Below, in pieces: positions 24,865 to 33,585 of a stretch of 64,000 nt of DNA (position 1 is its first letter; each line of letters starts with the position of its first letter). Under the pieces are notes generated by a model that worked only from the letters and a program-made list of their open reading frames with translations, had not been told where the DNA came from and ran no database searches. The stretch spans positions 1-64,000 of the forward strand of contig JANXEP010000068.1 of assembly GCA_025057795.1 (NCBI GenBank), given 5' to 3'. Made by a program: the position numbers and the translations under genes. Source of the DNA: Candidatus Bathyarchaeota archaeon (GTDB lineage Archaea; Thermoproteota; Bathyarchaeia; Bathyarchaeales; UBA233).

Positions 24865-25017
24865 TTATCTTCTTTGAATTTGAAGGTAATTGTAAAGTTC
24901 TCTGGCGTAATTTGCGAGGCTTTCAACACGTTTGCCCAGTTCTTCAACCTTCACCTCAAGTTTAACGATCCTTTCACGAAGTTCCAAAAGTTCCTTCCTT
25001 AAATCTCCCTCAGACAT
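24865..25017 (-). CDS. Small coiled-coil protein, 50 aa
   Basis: ATG 25017 is preceded by GGGGGTG. The frame encodes MSEGDLRKELLELRERIV and so on, a continuous heptad pattern (L/V at a and d positions) up to residue 45, ending YNYLQIQRR. It is too regular to be chance and is probably a real small oligomeric protein. Family unknown. Confidence 0.6.
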   Translation of the reverse strand: MSEGDLRKELLELRERIVKLEVKVEELGKRVESLANYARELYNYLQIQRR

Positions 25018-25172
25018 GAACACCCCCAAACCTTAATATCATCGGCTTAACGGTATTTATTACCTTCGCACACGTAGAGCATGTTCCTTTTTACGTTCAC
25101 CATGCATCACCCATAAGCCCTTGGCTGGGGGCACATTTCAAAAGCGACGTACGTTTCAATGTTTGGCTGGTC

Positions 25173-25337
25173 CTAATGGATGGCGTGGAGTGGGGGACCT
25201 CTTTGTTCATTTTTCCAATAAAAATCAATAACACGTTGCCTATTACTTTCATCAACTCTTTCTAGGCGGCACGTGGTTGTCTGGCATTTCTTGAGCGCCC
25301 TTACAAGTGCGTCTATTTTCTTCCTTTGTGTTGTCAA
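25173..25337 (-). pseudogene. Short fragment, possibly N-terminal piece of an integrase
   Basis: A 54-codon frame from TTG 25337 to TAG 25173-25175. It reads coding-like: TTQRKKIDALVRALKKCQ, then ESNRQRVIDFYWKNEQRG. The last part resembles the core-binding domain of archaeal tyrosine recombinases, in which a helix of the form VxDFY is followed by a turn and a second helix, but it stops before the catalytic domain. This is a weak reading. It could also be a short unrelated gene. Confidence 0.3.
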
Positions 25338-25422
25338 AACAGAACGAGATCCTTAGAGGGGAAATAAAGAGTCTAAATCTGTTTTAATTTCGAATTCTGA
25401 TTTAGAATAAAGTTTAAATATT

Positions 25423-25446
25423 AATATCAAAATTAAAATATCAAAA
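25423..25446. repeat. Direct repeats upstream of the PadR gene
   Basis: AATATCAAAA occurs at 25423-25432 and again at 25437-25446, spaced 14 bases apart, in front of a TATA-like TATAAATA at about 25452-25459. The same half-site forms a perfect palindrome at 51156-51171. These may be binding sites of the PadR regulator encoded next, by autoregulation. Confidence 0.4.
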
Positions 25447-25491
25447 ATGTGTATAAATAGAGATGCGCTTATACAAATGGAGGCGGTGAAA

Positions 25492-25827
25492 ATGGAGAGA
25501 AAGGTGTTGAGAGATATCCATGAAAGGATCATAAAGAGTTTTATGGACATAATAATACTGGCCGAGCTTAGAAATGGGCCCATAAGCGGCTACGACGTTA
25601 TCTCGCTTATCCATAACAAATTCAACCTCCTAGTCAGCTCAGGCACGGTCTATTCTCTCCTCTATTCGCTGGAAAGAAACGGTCTAATCCAGGGAACATG
25701 GGACGAAAGGAAAAGAGTATACAAACTCACAGATAAAGGCGCAAAAACGATAGAGACGATTTTAAACGCAAACGACAAAATCAAAAATTTCGTAACAAGC
25801 CTCCTGAAAATTTCACCAAACCCCTAA
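25492..25827 (+). CDS. PadR-family transcriptional regulator
   Basis: This 111-residue protein has the PadR winged helix: DIIILAELRNGPISGYDVIS (residues about 18-37), the recognition helix region SSGTVYSLLYSLERNGLIQ, and the wing RKRVYKLTDKGAKTIE. It has a short C-terminal helix for dimerisation. ATG 25492 (MERKVL) follows GGAGG at eight bases, better than the in-frame ATGs at 25447 and 25477. It probably represses a stress- or transport-related target, and repeats at 25423-25446 suggest autoregulation. Confidence 0.85.
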   Translation: MERKVLRDIHERIIKSFMDIIILAELRNGPISGYDVISLIHNKFNLLVSSGTVYSLLYSLERNGLIQGTWDERKRVYKLTDKGAKTIETILNANDKIKNFVTSLLKISPNP

Positions 25828-25896
25828 TTTTTGAAATTAGATATCGAAATACTAAAAAGCACCTTCCTAAATTTCTAAAAGCGTAGAAACATAAAA

Positions 25897-25991
25897 GGGC
25901 CCGTAGCTCAGTAAGGATAGAGCACCGGGCTTTTAAGGTTAAAAAGCACAAAGAAACCCGGGGGTCCCGGGTTCAATTCCCGGCGGGCCCG
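25897..25991 (+). tRNA. tRNA-Lys (UUU) with 20-nt intron
   Basis: Acceptor stem GGGCCCG/CGGGCCC with discriminator G, D arm GCTC-...-GAGC, anticodon stem CCGGG/CCCGG with anticodon TTT at 25932-25934, and T arm CCGGG-TTCAATT-CCCGG. The loop is CTTTTAA with about 20 extra bases (roughly 25936-25955) between positions 37 and 38, the canonical archaeal intron site. Without the intron the mature tRNA is 75 nt. CCA is not encoded. Confidence 0.92.
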
Positions 25992-26040
25992 CTTAAACTT
26001 CCGGTCCAAATTGCTTCCCCCGATTTTAAGTGCAGGCGCC

Positions 26041-26195
26041 TCTTCACTTATGGGGGTGTGTGTGAGGGGCGATATCTACGGCTTTGCAGAGTGGGCCTCA
26101 CGATACAGGCGGGCTATTGCCAAACTCAGAAATGGTGAGACTATGCTCCGCCTTCTTGATCACTTGACAAGTTTGGGGCTTAGCGAAGCCTCCAT
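26041..26195 (+). pseudogene. Integrase-like N-terminal fragment next to tRNA-Lys
   Basis: One frame reads RGDIYGFAEWASRYRRAIAK, then LRNGETMLRLLDHLTSLGLS and EASICYH. The pattern DIYGF, a charged helix, a leucine-rich helix and GLSEA is like the core-binding domain of archaeal tyrosine recombinases. It stops before any catalytic region and runs into the 3' end of the htrA gene on the other strand. No start codon with a ribosome-binding site is clear. I read it as a relic of an element that integrated at the tRNA-Lys gene 50 bases upstream. Alternatively it is a chance open frame. Confidence 0.4.
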
Positions 26196-26201
26196 ATGCT
26201 A

Positions 26202-27137
26202 TCACGGTGTTTCGGCCAGGGTGACTGTTATGGTGTACTCGAAACCTTCACGGTAAACCGTCAAGTTGACTTTTTCTCCCACATTCTTCTTGTGGATTTC
26301 ACTCAGCAACTTCTCAATTTTCGAAACTGGCACGTCGTTAAAGGCTATTATTATGTCGCCTGCCCTTACGCCCGCCTCATCCGCTGGGCTTCCCTCAACA
26401 ACCCTCGTCACCAAAACGCCTTCGCTAAGCGGGATCCCATAATAATTTGACAAATCCTTGGAGAGGCTTAGGCCAATTATCCCAAGCCAAGGCCTAGCAT
26501 GGACGCCGCTAACTATTATTTCATCCGCACACCTTTTCGCAGAGTTTATTGGAATTGCAAAGCCAATGCCATGGGCGAAGGGTATAATCGCCGTGTTTAT
26601 GGCGACAACCCTGCCGTTAACGTCCACAAGGGGGCCGCCACTGTTTCCGGGGTTTATGGCCGCGTCTGTTTGAACAAGGTTTTCTAAAAGCGCGTTTTTG
26701 GCTTCGATGGTGCGGTTTAGGGCGCTTATAACCCCAGAGGTTATTGTGGGGCCGCCAGCCAAACCAAAGGGGTTGCCGATGGCGTATACGCGCTGTCCTA
26801 TTCTAAGTTTATCTGAGTCTCCTAGCTCAGCGTAGGGAAGTCCCTTCCTATCAACTTTTACGACGGCTATGTCGTGCACCGCACACGTGCCTATAAGGCG
26901 GCCGTTTAGGACTTCACCGTTCCAAAGTGTGACCGCGATGCGCTCAGCGCCCACAACCACATGGTTGTTGGTAAGTATGTAGCCCTCACCGCTTATTATT
27001 GTTCCAGAACCCATCCCCCTAACTGGAAAGACTTGATAGAAGACGTTTTGAATAAGCCTAATAGTGCTTATGTTAACAACACACTTGCTTACTTTCTCAA
27101 GGATATCTAAAACCTCAGACTCATCTTTATATGACAA
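26202..27137 (-). CDS. HtrA/DegP-type serine protease with PDZ domain
   Basis: This 311-residue trypsin-like protease degrades or refolds damaged proteins. It has the triad His in TNNHVVVGAE, Asp in DIAVVKVD and Ser in GNSGGPLV. A PDZ domain covers about 215-305 (GVLVTRVVEGSPADEAGVRA, then GDIIIAF). No signal peptide or membrane anchor is seen at the N-terminus (MSYKDESEVLDILEKV), so it probably acts in the cytoplasm. It is followed after 20 bases by an MFS gene in the same direction on the minus strand. Confidence 0.94.
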   Translation of the reverse strand: MSYKDESEVLDILEKVSKCVVNISTIRLIQNVFYQVFPVRGMGSGTIISGEGYILTNNHVVVGAERIAVTLWNGEVLNGRLIGTCAVHDIAVVKVDRKGLPYAELGDSDKLRIGQRVYAIGNPFGLAGGPTITSGVISALNRTIEAKNALLENLVQTDAAINPGNSGGPLVDVNGRVVAINTAIIPFAHGIGFAIPINSAKRCADEIIVSGVHARPWLGIIGLSLSKDLSNYYGIPLSEGVLVTRVVEGSPADEAGVRAGDIIIAFNDVPVSKIEKLLSEIHKKNVGEKVNLTVYREGFEYTITVTLAETP

Positions 27138-27157
27138 ACCATTCGCCTCTGTCCAAA

Positions 27158-28366
27158 TTACACGCTTGAAGTTTTAACGTTTTCCGCCTTTACCTCCAAA
27201 TAGGCTTTAGCAAGCAGAATCACAGCCGCGGTCTGCATCACCAGAACATACAGAACTACGAAAATAATGGGGGCTGCTAGCGTTGCCATCAAACCGTATA
27301 CAACCCCGCTGGCAAGCCTACCCACGCCGTAGGCTAGGCTAAAAATGCCGTAGGCAGTTCCCCGTGAAGAAATAGGGGTAAAATCTGAAACTGCCGCGCG
27401 ATAAATGGACTCCTGCATCCCAAGGACTAGACCGAAAAACACCGCAGCGAACACCAACATAAACAGGTCAGCGTTAGCGAAGACAAGTATTGAAGGAAAA
27501 ATCGAGAGGATGAAGGGCAAAACTAGAACCTTGAGCTTAAACTTGTCGTAGGAATATCCTGAAAACAAAGCTGAAGGCGCATCCACCCCTTGTATAGCCA
27601 TGTAGATTAAGGGGGCAATCCAAAGGTTTTCAGGACGAAGGACAGCCGAAGCCTTGTACACAATCAGCTCGTAGGGAAGCAGCCCAACGGTGTTCAATAC
27701 TACTGCAAAAACATAGATGTAGAAATGTTTTCCAAGCTTTTTGATTTTTCCCTTCACCTCTTTTGGTTCAACACGCTCAACTTTACCAACCCTCCGATAA
27801 GTATACAACAATATGGCCATAAGAACCATGAAAGGCAAGAAGAGAAAACCGAAGGTTTGCCTATAATTGTTGCCGCTGAAAAACATCAAACCCGACACCA
27901 GAACAGGACCCAGTATAGCGCCTATCTGGTCTAAAAACTCGTGAAACCCAAACCCCTTCCCAACACCAACCCCACTGCTCACAATGGAGAGCACAGCGTC
28001 TCGGGAAGGGGACCTAACCGCCTTCCCAATTCTTTCAAGCAAAACTAAAATTACGGCCATTTCCCACACGTTTACGAAACCTAAAAAGGGCATTGAAACG
28101 ATCAGTCCATAACCTATAAACATGAAAGCCCAATAAGCCTGCGTTTTATCCGCCAAGGCTCCGCTCACAAGCCTAAGGGCGTAGCCGAGAAACTCTCCAA
28201 ACTCGCCTGCAAAAGTCATAATGAAGACTGAAGCGCCGAGAAAAGGGAGATAAAAAGGCACAATTCCCCTTGAACCCTCATAAACCACGTCGCCGAATAG
28301 GCTTATGATTCCCATGAGGAAGATGGCTATGTATGCGCTTTCAGCTTTAACTAGATTGGCTTTCAC
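27158..28366 (-). CDS. Major facilitator superfamily transporter
   Basis: This 402-residue protein has about twelve hydrophobic helices. The loop motif ALADKTQAYWAF after helix 2-3 and RIGKAVRSPSRDAVLS are MFS signatures, and the second matches the group often annotated as multidrug/sugar MFS in archaea. The substrate is unknown. It lies upstream of htrA and shares its direction. ATG 28366 is the first start with a purine-rich upstream stretch. Confidence 0.88.
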   Translation of the reverse strand: MKANLVKAESAYIAIFLMGIISLFGDVVYEGSRGIVPFYLPFLGASVFIMTFAGEFGEFLGYALRLVSGALADKTQAYWAFMFIGYGLIVSMPFLGFVNVWEMAVILVLLERIGKAVRSPSRDAVLSIVSSGVGVGKGFGFHEFLDQIGAILGPVLVSGLMFFSGNNYRQTFGFLFLPFMVLMAILLYTYRRVGKVERVEPKEVKGKIKKLGKHFYIYVFAVVLNTVGLLPYELIVYKASAVLRPENLWIAPLIYMAIQGVDAPSALFSGYSYDKFKLKVLVLPFILSIFPSILVFANADLFMLVFAAVFFGLVLGMQESIYRAAVSDFTPISSRGTAYGIFSLAYGVGRLASGVVYGLMATLAAPIIFVVLYVLVMQTAAVILLAKAYLEVKAENVKTSSV

Positions 28367-28469
28367 GGAGCATCCACCTTAATACGATACCCAAAACATT
28401 TTAGATAGATAAAGCTTTTATTGATGCTTTAAGCTTACATTGGCGAACAATCTAAAGAGAGGATGCCAA

Positions 28470-29177
28470 ATGGCCCTGCAAAAAGGCGACTTCATAATCT
28501 TGGACTACGTTGCCAAGGTGAAAGAGACAGGCGAGGTTTTCGACACAACCTTGGAAGAGACAGCCAAAAAAGAACGCCTATACAGAGAGGGAGAAATCTA
28601 CGAGCCCAAACTGGTTGTTGTAGGTGAAGGCTGGGTTCTCAAAGCCCTAGACGAGGGGCTAACAACAATGGATGTTGGAAAACCAGCAACCATCGAGATC
28701 CCACCAGAAAAAGCCTTCGGCGCAAGAGACCCCGAAAAAGTTAAGCGGATCCCGTTGAGGCAACTAACCTCAAAAGGAATAACCCCAACCCTTGGCATGC
28801 GCCTTGAATACGAAGGAAAAATAGCGATTGTTAGAGCCATCGGAGCAGGCCGCGTTCTCTTAGATTTTAACCCGCCGTTAGCTGGCAAAACCTTAGTTTA
28901 TGAGGTTACGGTTCAAAAGAAACTTGAAACCAGAGAGGAGAAAATAGCCGCCCTAATCCACCGTAGAATACCATCAGTAGAAACGGAAAAATTCAGGTTT
29001 AACATCGAAAATGATGTTTTGATCATTGAAATGCCAGAAGAAGCCTTTTACATAGAGGGAATTCAGGTTGCCAAAAGGGGCATAGCCCTAGACTTACAGA
29101 AATTCTTCCAGGAAATAACCACGGTGAAATTCATCGAAACCTTTAAGACGAGGACAGAGCCCCAAACCAAAAGTTAA
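28470..29177 (+). CDS. FKBP-type peptidyl-prolyl isomerase (SlyD-like)
   Basis: Catalyses proline cis-trans isomerisation and acts as a chaperone. The 235-residue protein from ATG 28470 (MALQKGDFIILDYVAKV) has the FKBP core with an inserted flap (IF domain) around residues 80-140, then a C-terminal extension (residues about 150-235) common in archaeal long FKBPs. GAGAGG lies at the right distance before ATG 28470. The frame extends upstream to a TTG at 28440, which is less likely. Confidence 0.9.
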   Translation: MALQKGDFIILDYVAKVKETGEVFDTTLEETAKKERLYREGEIYEPKLVVVGEGWVLKALDEGLTTMDVGKPATIEIPPEKAFGARDPEKVKRIPLRQLTSKGITPTLGMRLEYEGKIAIVRAIGAGRVLLDFNPPLAGKTLVYEVTVQKKLETREEKIAALIHRRIPSVETEKFRFNIENDVLIIEMPEEAFYIEGIQVAKRGIALDLQKFFQEITTVKFIETFKTRTEPQTKS

Positions 29178-29192
29178 AGCTAGACGCGGCAG

Positions 29193-30257
29193 TTAAATAA
29201 CCCCGGTAGCTTTAGCCACTTTCTCACATTCTTCAAGACTTAAGTTTAATTTGTTGAGTATTGTATAACGATCCGGCCTTATGGAAGCAGCCATAAACAA
29301 GGCTTTAACAACTTCCTCTGCTGTTAGCCCCAACTCATAGGCGGTTTTAGGCGCTCCCAACATTTCAAGGGTTTTTCTTATGCGTTTCCAGTCTGCGCCG
29401 TGCAGATAAGCCATCATTATTGCTCCAACGCCGCATTGTTCGCCATGCATAGCGTTGTTAGGCCTTATCATGTCGATGGCGTGGCTGAATAAATGTTCTG
29501 AACCACTGCAGGGCCTGCTGCTCCCAGCAATGCTCATGGCAACCCCACAGCTTATTAGGGCTTCTAAAAGCACCCTTAAACCCCCTTCGCTTTTAGACCT
29601 AATAGCCCCAGCGTTTTGCATCACAAGCTTGGCGCTCATTAAAGCTAGGCTTGCAGAGTACTCCCCGTAATACTCGTTTCTTTCCTCATGCGCCAACCTC
29701 CAATCTCGGACAGCTGTGAATTTTGCAATGACGTCTCCGCAACCGCTTGCCAAAAGGCGGTATGGCGTTTGCATTATTATGTCTGTGTCTGCAATAATGG
29801 CTACGGGTGCCTGCGCCTTAACCGAGAAGGGCTTTTCAAGTCCCTTAACTGAAGACAATGGGCTTGATATTCCGTCGTGGGATGCTGTTGTGGGAACGCT
29901 TATGAATGAGACTCCATGCCGCGCTGAGCTTAACTTTGCAATGTCGATTTTTGTTCCTCCACCCACCCCGAAAACAATCTGAGGCTTTAACTCCATTATC
30001 TTTCTTTCAACCATTTCCACGTCTTTAACTGTCGCTGATTCCACGGTGAGAACCTCAGCGCCTATACCATCCTTTTCAAGATTTTCCTTAACTGTTTTCC
30101 CGGCAATTTGGTAGGTTTTAGAACCCGTTATAATAAGCGCCGATTCAGTAAATCCAAGCCTTCGCGTGACCTCGGCGACGCGCTCTATCACGCCCTCTCC
30201 CACAATAACCTCTCTCGGAAGCTGCATCCAATGGTGTTTTAAAGGCAAATTAACCAC
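29193..30257 (-). CDS. egsA: sn-glycerol-1-phosphate dehydrogenase
   Basis: Reduces dihydroxyacetone phosphate to sn-glycerol-1-phosphate, the backbone of archaeal ether lipids. The 354-residue protein has the NAD(P)-binding GVGGGTKIDIAK and the zinc-ligand motifs around PTTASHDGISSP and ARP-type histidines (H at EHLFSHAIDM and NAMHGEQCGVG). This is an archaeal marker gene. The neighbouring genes are convergent or divergent, so it probably has its own promoter. Confidence 0.96.
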   Translation of the reverse strand: MVNLPLKHHWMQLPREVIVGEGVIERVAEVTRRLGFTESALIITGSKTYQIAGKTVKENLEKDGIGAEVLTVESATVKDVEMVERKIMELKPQIVFGVGGGTKIDIAKLSSARHGVSFISVPTTASHDGISSPLSSVKGLEKPFSVKAQAPVAIIADTDIIMQTPYRLLASGCGDVIAKFTAVRDWRLAHEERNEYYGEYSASLALMSAKLVMQNAGAIRSKSEGGLRVLLEALISCGVAMSIAGSSRPCSGSEHLFSHAIDMIRPNNAMHGEQCGVGAIMMAYLHGADWKRIRKTLEMLGAPKTAYELGLTAEEVVKALFMAASIRPDRYTILNKLNLSLEECEKVAKATGVI

Positions 30258-30477
30258 TTCTAAAGGCCTTTATCCACGTAACTTGATGTCGGCATAACCT
30301 TAAAACTCTTTTTAAACGTCATCAGCAAATCTTCCAGGCTTAAAAGGAACATCAATAAACATGCTTAAAAATGGGGTTTCAAAGCGCAATCTTAATAAGA
30401 CTCACAGTTATGATTACATGTGCTGCTTCCTAACAAGTAATTTGGGTCTATGTTTAGGTTTTAGGAGAAAAGAATGT

Positions 30478-31107
30478 ATGACAAGCAACGATGTAGTTAA
30501 TCGTTTGACGTTAAAAGGGACAACAACCATAGGACTGGTCTGCAAAAACGGTGTAATCCTAGCCTCAGACACCCGTGTGACAATGGGGTTCTATGTAGCC
30601 CATAAACATGGAAAAAAGATATACAAGATAGATGACCATTTAGCCATGACCATTGCTGGAACAGTTGCAGACGCCCAGAGAACAGTGGACATATTGGCAG
30701 CCAATGCACAGCTTTACAAGCTTAACAATGGCAGACCTATTCCTGTAAACTCGGCGGCAAGGCTCGTTGCAAATCTACTATTCTCGTCAAGGCTAGCTAC
30801 ACATGTTTTAATTGGAGGTGTCGACGAAAGCGGCGCCCACGTGTTTTTCCTCGACTCCCTCGGAAGCTTAACAGAGGAAAAATGCGTTGCCACGGGTTCT
30901 GGTTCTCCAATAGCCTACGGTGTTCTTGAAGATAAATACAGGGAAGACATGTCAGTGGAGGAAGCCCTACCGGTAGTTGTTAAAGCGGTTAACTCTGCCA
31001 TGAAAAGGGACACTGCAAGCGGCGACAGCTTTAATGTGGCCATAATTGATGATAAGGGGTATAGAGAGTTAACCGAAGAGGAAAAAAAGCATCTATTGTC
31101 AAGTTAG
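30478..31107 (+). CDS. psmB: Proteasome beta subunit
   Basis: Catalytic subunit of the archaeal 20S proteasome. ATG 30478 gives a 14-residue propeptide (MTSNDVVNRLTLKG) before TTTIGLVCKNG, whose first Thr is the active nucleophile after cleavage. Further family residues are SDTRVTMG and the SGSG-type GSGSPIAYGVL. AGGAG lies about ten bases upstream. A longer frame reaching 30361 encodes no family sequence and is rejected. The frame ends 12 bases before the fttA start, suggesting co-transcription. Confidence 0.96.
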   Translation: MTSNDVVNRLTLKGTTTIGLVCKNGVILASDTRVTMGFYVAHKHGKKIYKIDDHLAMTIAGTVADAQRTVDILAANAQLYKLNNGRPIPVNSAARLVANLLFSSRLATHVLIGGVDESGAHVFFLDSLGSLTEEKCVATGSGSPIAYGVLEDKYREDMSVEEALPVVVKAVNSAMKRDTASGDSFNVAIIDDKGYRELTEEEKKHLLSS

Positions 31108-31119
31108 GAAGTTTAGGAG

Positions 31120-33039
31120 TTGGCGCCTGGCTCTGAAAAGGAGAAAGTAGAGATAAGCCATTACGTTTTGGAACACGTTCCAAAAGAGGCTGAGGTGACT
31201 AGGGTAGAGTATGAAGGCCCAATGCTCGCGATATATGCGAAAAGGCCTGAAATCCTAGTTGAGCAAAGCAGCTTGATCGCAGACATAGTTAACGTTATAA
31301 GAAAAAGGATTGTTGTCCGTTCAGACCCTTCTGTGAGGCTCCCGGAAAAGGATGCTGAAAGAATAGCCCGCGAAATAATCCCTCAGGAGGCGGAAGTTAC
31401 AGAAATAAACTTTGACCCAAGCCTCGGGGAAATAATAGTTGAGGCCAAAAAGCCTGGGTTGGTAATTGGCAAAAACGGAACAGTCCTTCAAGAAATCATA
31501 AAGAAAACTAAGTGGCGTCCTCACGTTTTAAGAAGCCCGCCGTTGCGCTCAAAAATTATATCCCATATCCGTCATTACCTCCACTCTGAAAGCCGTGAGA
31601 GGGAAAGAATTCTTCGCATGTTTGGAGAGCGGATTTTCAGACCTACAACCTTCGAAGTGGGCGACATCCGAATAACCCCTCTCGGCGGTGTTCAGGAAGT
31701 TGGACGCTCAGCTTTCCTTGTTCAGACAAGGGAAAGCAGTGTACTTCTAGACTGCGGCATAAACCCCGGCTCCCAAAAGCCATTTGAAGCTTTTCCAAGA
31801 CTTGACCATCCAGCCTTTGAAATAGACTCATTAGACGCTGTTGTAATAAGCCATGCACACCTAGACCACTGCGGCCTGCTTCCATTCCTATACAAGTATG
31901 ACTATGACGGCCCAGTCTACTGTTCAGCCCCAACTTTGAGCCTCATGACTTTACTTCAGCTAGACTACTTGGATGTTGCCAGCAAGCAAGGCATAACTCC
32001 CCCCTTTGACCAGAAAGATGTCCGCGAATGCGTCTTGCACGCTGTTCCCCTCCGATATGGCGTTGTAACTGATATAGCTCCAGATATACGGTTAACCTTG
32101 CATAACGCTGGACACATTTTAGGCTCATCAATAATTCATCTGCACATAGGCGAGGGGTTGCATAACATTGTGTACAGCGGAGACTATAAGTATTCAAAAA
32201 CAATGCTTTTAGAAGCCGCCACCTCAGAGTTTCCAAGAGTTGAAACTTTCATCACGGAATGCACTTATGGCGGACCAGAAGACGTTATGCCATCAAGAAC
32301 CGAAGCAGAAGAACGCCTGACGAGAATCATAAACGAAACTCTGGAAAGAAAAGGGAAAGTCTTAATCCCTGTCCCAGCTGTGGGCAGAGCGCAAGAAATA
32401 ATGCTAATCATAGACGGCTACATGAAACGTGGACTTATGAAAGAGGCCCCCGTGTTTATTGAAGGAATGATTTCAGAAGCAACAGCAATCCATACAGCCT
32501 ACCCGGAATATCTTGGGAAAGAGGTTCGCAACAGCATACTCCATGACGGAATAAACCCTTTTGAATCAGACTATTTCAGTGTTGTTGAGCATCCAAGCGT
32601 AAGACAAGATATTATAGACGGCGAGCCATGCATTATAATGGCTACATCGGGAATGCTTGAAGGCGGCCCAGTAATAGAATACTTTAAGAGTTTAGCTGAA
32701 GACGAGAGAAACGTGATAGTTTTTGTAAGCTATCAGATTGAAGGCACCTTGGGGAGAAGAGTGCAGAAAGGCCTAAACGAGGTTACCATGATCGATAATG
32801 AGGGTAAAATGACTGTTGTGAAAGTGAAAAACCGTGTAGAATCAATAGAGGGCTTTTCTGGACATTCGGACCGGCGCCAAATAACCACTTATATAACTCA
32901 CCTTAAACCAAGACCTGAAAAAGTGATTGTATGTCACGGCGAAAAAGCAAAGATAGCAAGCCTCACGGATTTCATTCAAAGAAAATGCGGAATACAAGCG
33001 TCTGCTCCATCAATTATGGAGACAATTAGGCTGCTGTAG
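31120..33039 (+). CDS. fttA: aCPSF1/FttA transcription-termination ribonuclease
   Basis: Archaeal CPSF-like factor that cleaves nascent RNA and ends transcription. The 639-residue protein has two N-terminal KH domains (about 1-150, GKNGTVLQEIIKKTKWRP in the second), a metallo-beta-lactamase domain (HAHLDHCGLL motif), and a beta-CASP domain ending in FSGHSDRRQ. TTG 31120 is the start, following TTTAGGAG. The 3' end overlaps sepF on the other strand by 14 bases. It shares a transcript direction with psmB. Confidence 0.95.
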   Translation: MAPGSEKEKVEISHYVLEHVPKEAEVTRVEYEGPMLAIYAKRPEILVEQSSLIADIVNVIRKRIVVRSDPSVRLPEKDAERIAREIIPQEAEVTEINFDPSLGEIIVEAKKPGLVIGKNGTVLQEIIKKTKWRPHVLRSPPLRSKIISHIRHYLHSESRERERILRMFGERIFRPTTFEVGDIRITPLGGVQEVGRSAFLVQTRESSVLLDCGINPGSQKPFEAFPRLDHPAFEIDSLDAVVISHAHLDHCGLLPFLYKYDYDGPVYCSAPTLSLMTLLQLDYLDVASKQGITPPFDQKDVRECVLHAVPLRYGVVTDIAPDIRLTLHNAGHILGSSIIHLHIGEGLHNIVYSGDYKYSKTMLLEAATSEFPRVETFITECTYGGPEDVMPSRTEAEERLTRIINETLERKGKVLIPVPAVGRAQEIMLIIDGYMKRGLMKEAPVFIEGMISEATAIHTAYPEYLGKEVRNSILHDGINPFESDYFSVVEHPSVRQDIIDGEPCIIMATSGMLEGGPVIEYFKSLAEDERNVIVFVSYQIEGTLGRRVQKGLNEVTMIDNEGKMTVVKVKNRVESIEGFSGHSDRRQITTYITHLKPRPEKVIVCHGEKAKIASLTDFIQRKCGIQASAPSIMETIRLL

Positions 33040-33394
33040 TTATAGGCTCATTTGACAAAGAAGCTTTTTCTCTCCAAATTCTCACGTTTGGAGGGCATAT
33101 TACAACCCGTTCCTCGCCTAAACGGGCAATATCCCCGCCGACCGATTCAACGAACTCGCATAACTCGTTGACTGCACGCTTCACATCCTCAATGCTTTTA
33201 TTTGCGAGGGGAGTTATCCTAAGAATCAAGATGTTTCCCGAGCGCACTTCGCTTTTGACCGTTTCAATATCTGCCAAATCACGGAGAGGCATAGCCTTCA
33301 AAAAAGTTTTGTTTTGAACTGCTTTGCCCTCAATTTTCAATTGTTCCTTTTCTTCTTTCCTAATTCTACGGAAGGGGTTACTTAAACCAGGCAA
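33026..33394 (-). CDS. sepF: SepF-like cell division protein
   Basis: SepF anchors FtsZ to the membrane in archaea and some bacteria. The 122-residue protein has a short basic N-terminal region, AMPLRDLADIETVKSEVRSG, and the core GNILILRITPLANKSIEDVK with CEFVESVGGDIARLGEERVV. That is the family fold. It converges with fttA. No ftsZ is in the window, but the presence of SepF and a CdvB-like gene in one genome is worth noting. Confidence 0.85.
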   Translation of the reverse strand: MPGLSNPFRRIRKEEKEQLKIEGKAVQNKTFLKAMPLRDLADIETVKSEVRSGNILILRITPLANKSIEDVKRAVNELCEFVESVGGDIARLGEERVVICPPNVRIWREKASLSNEPITTAA

Positions 33395-33585
33395 ACCTCT
33401 CCTCTCTAACCTTTTCTATTATTTACTTTCAAAGAGTTAAGCATTTCCTTCAAGCAACTATGAATCAAAAATGCAGATTCCTTTATTAAGGATTTTATGT
33501 ATTTAAAATTCGGATTAAAACTAATTTTATCTTTCAAGCTTAAAATAGGCTTTTTGTAAATTTGTAAAAAGAAGTGGTAAGCATC

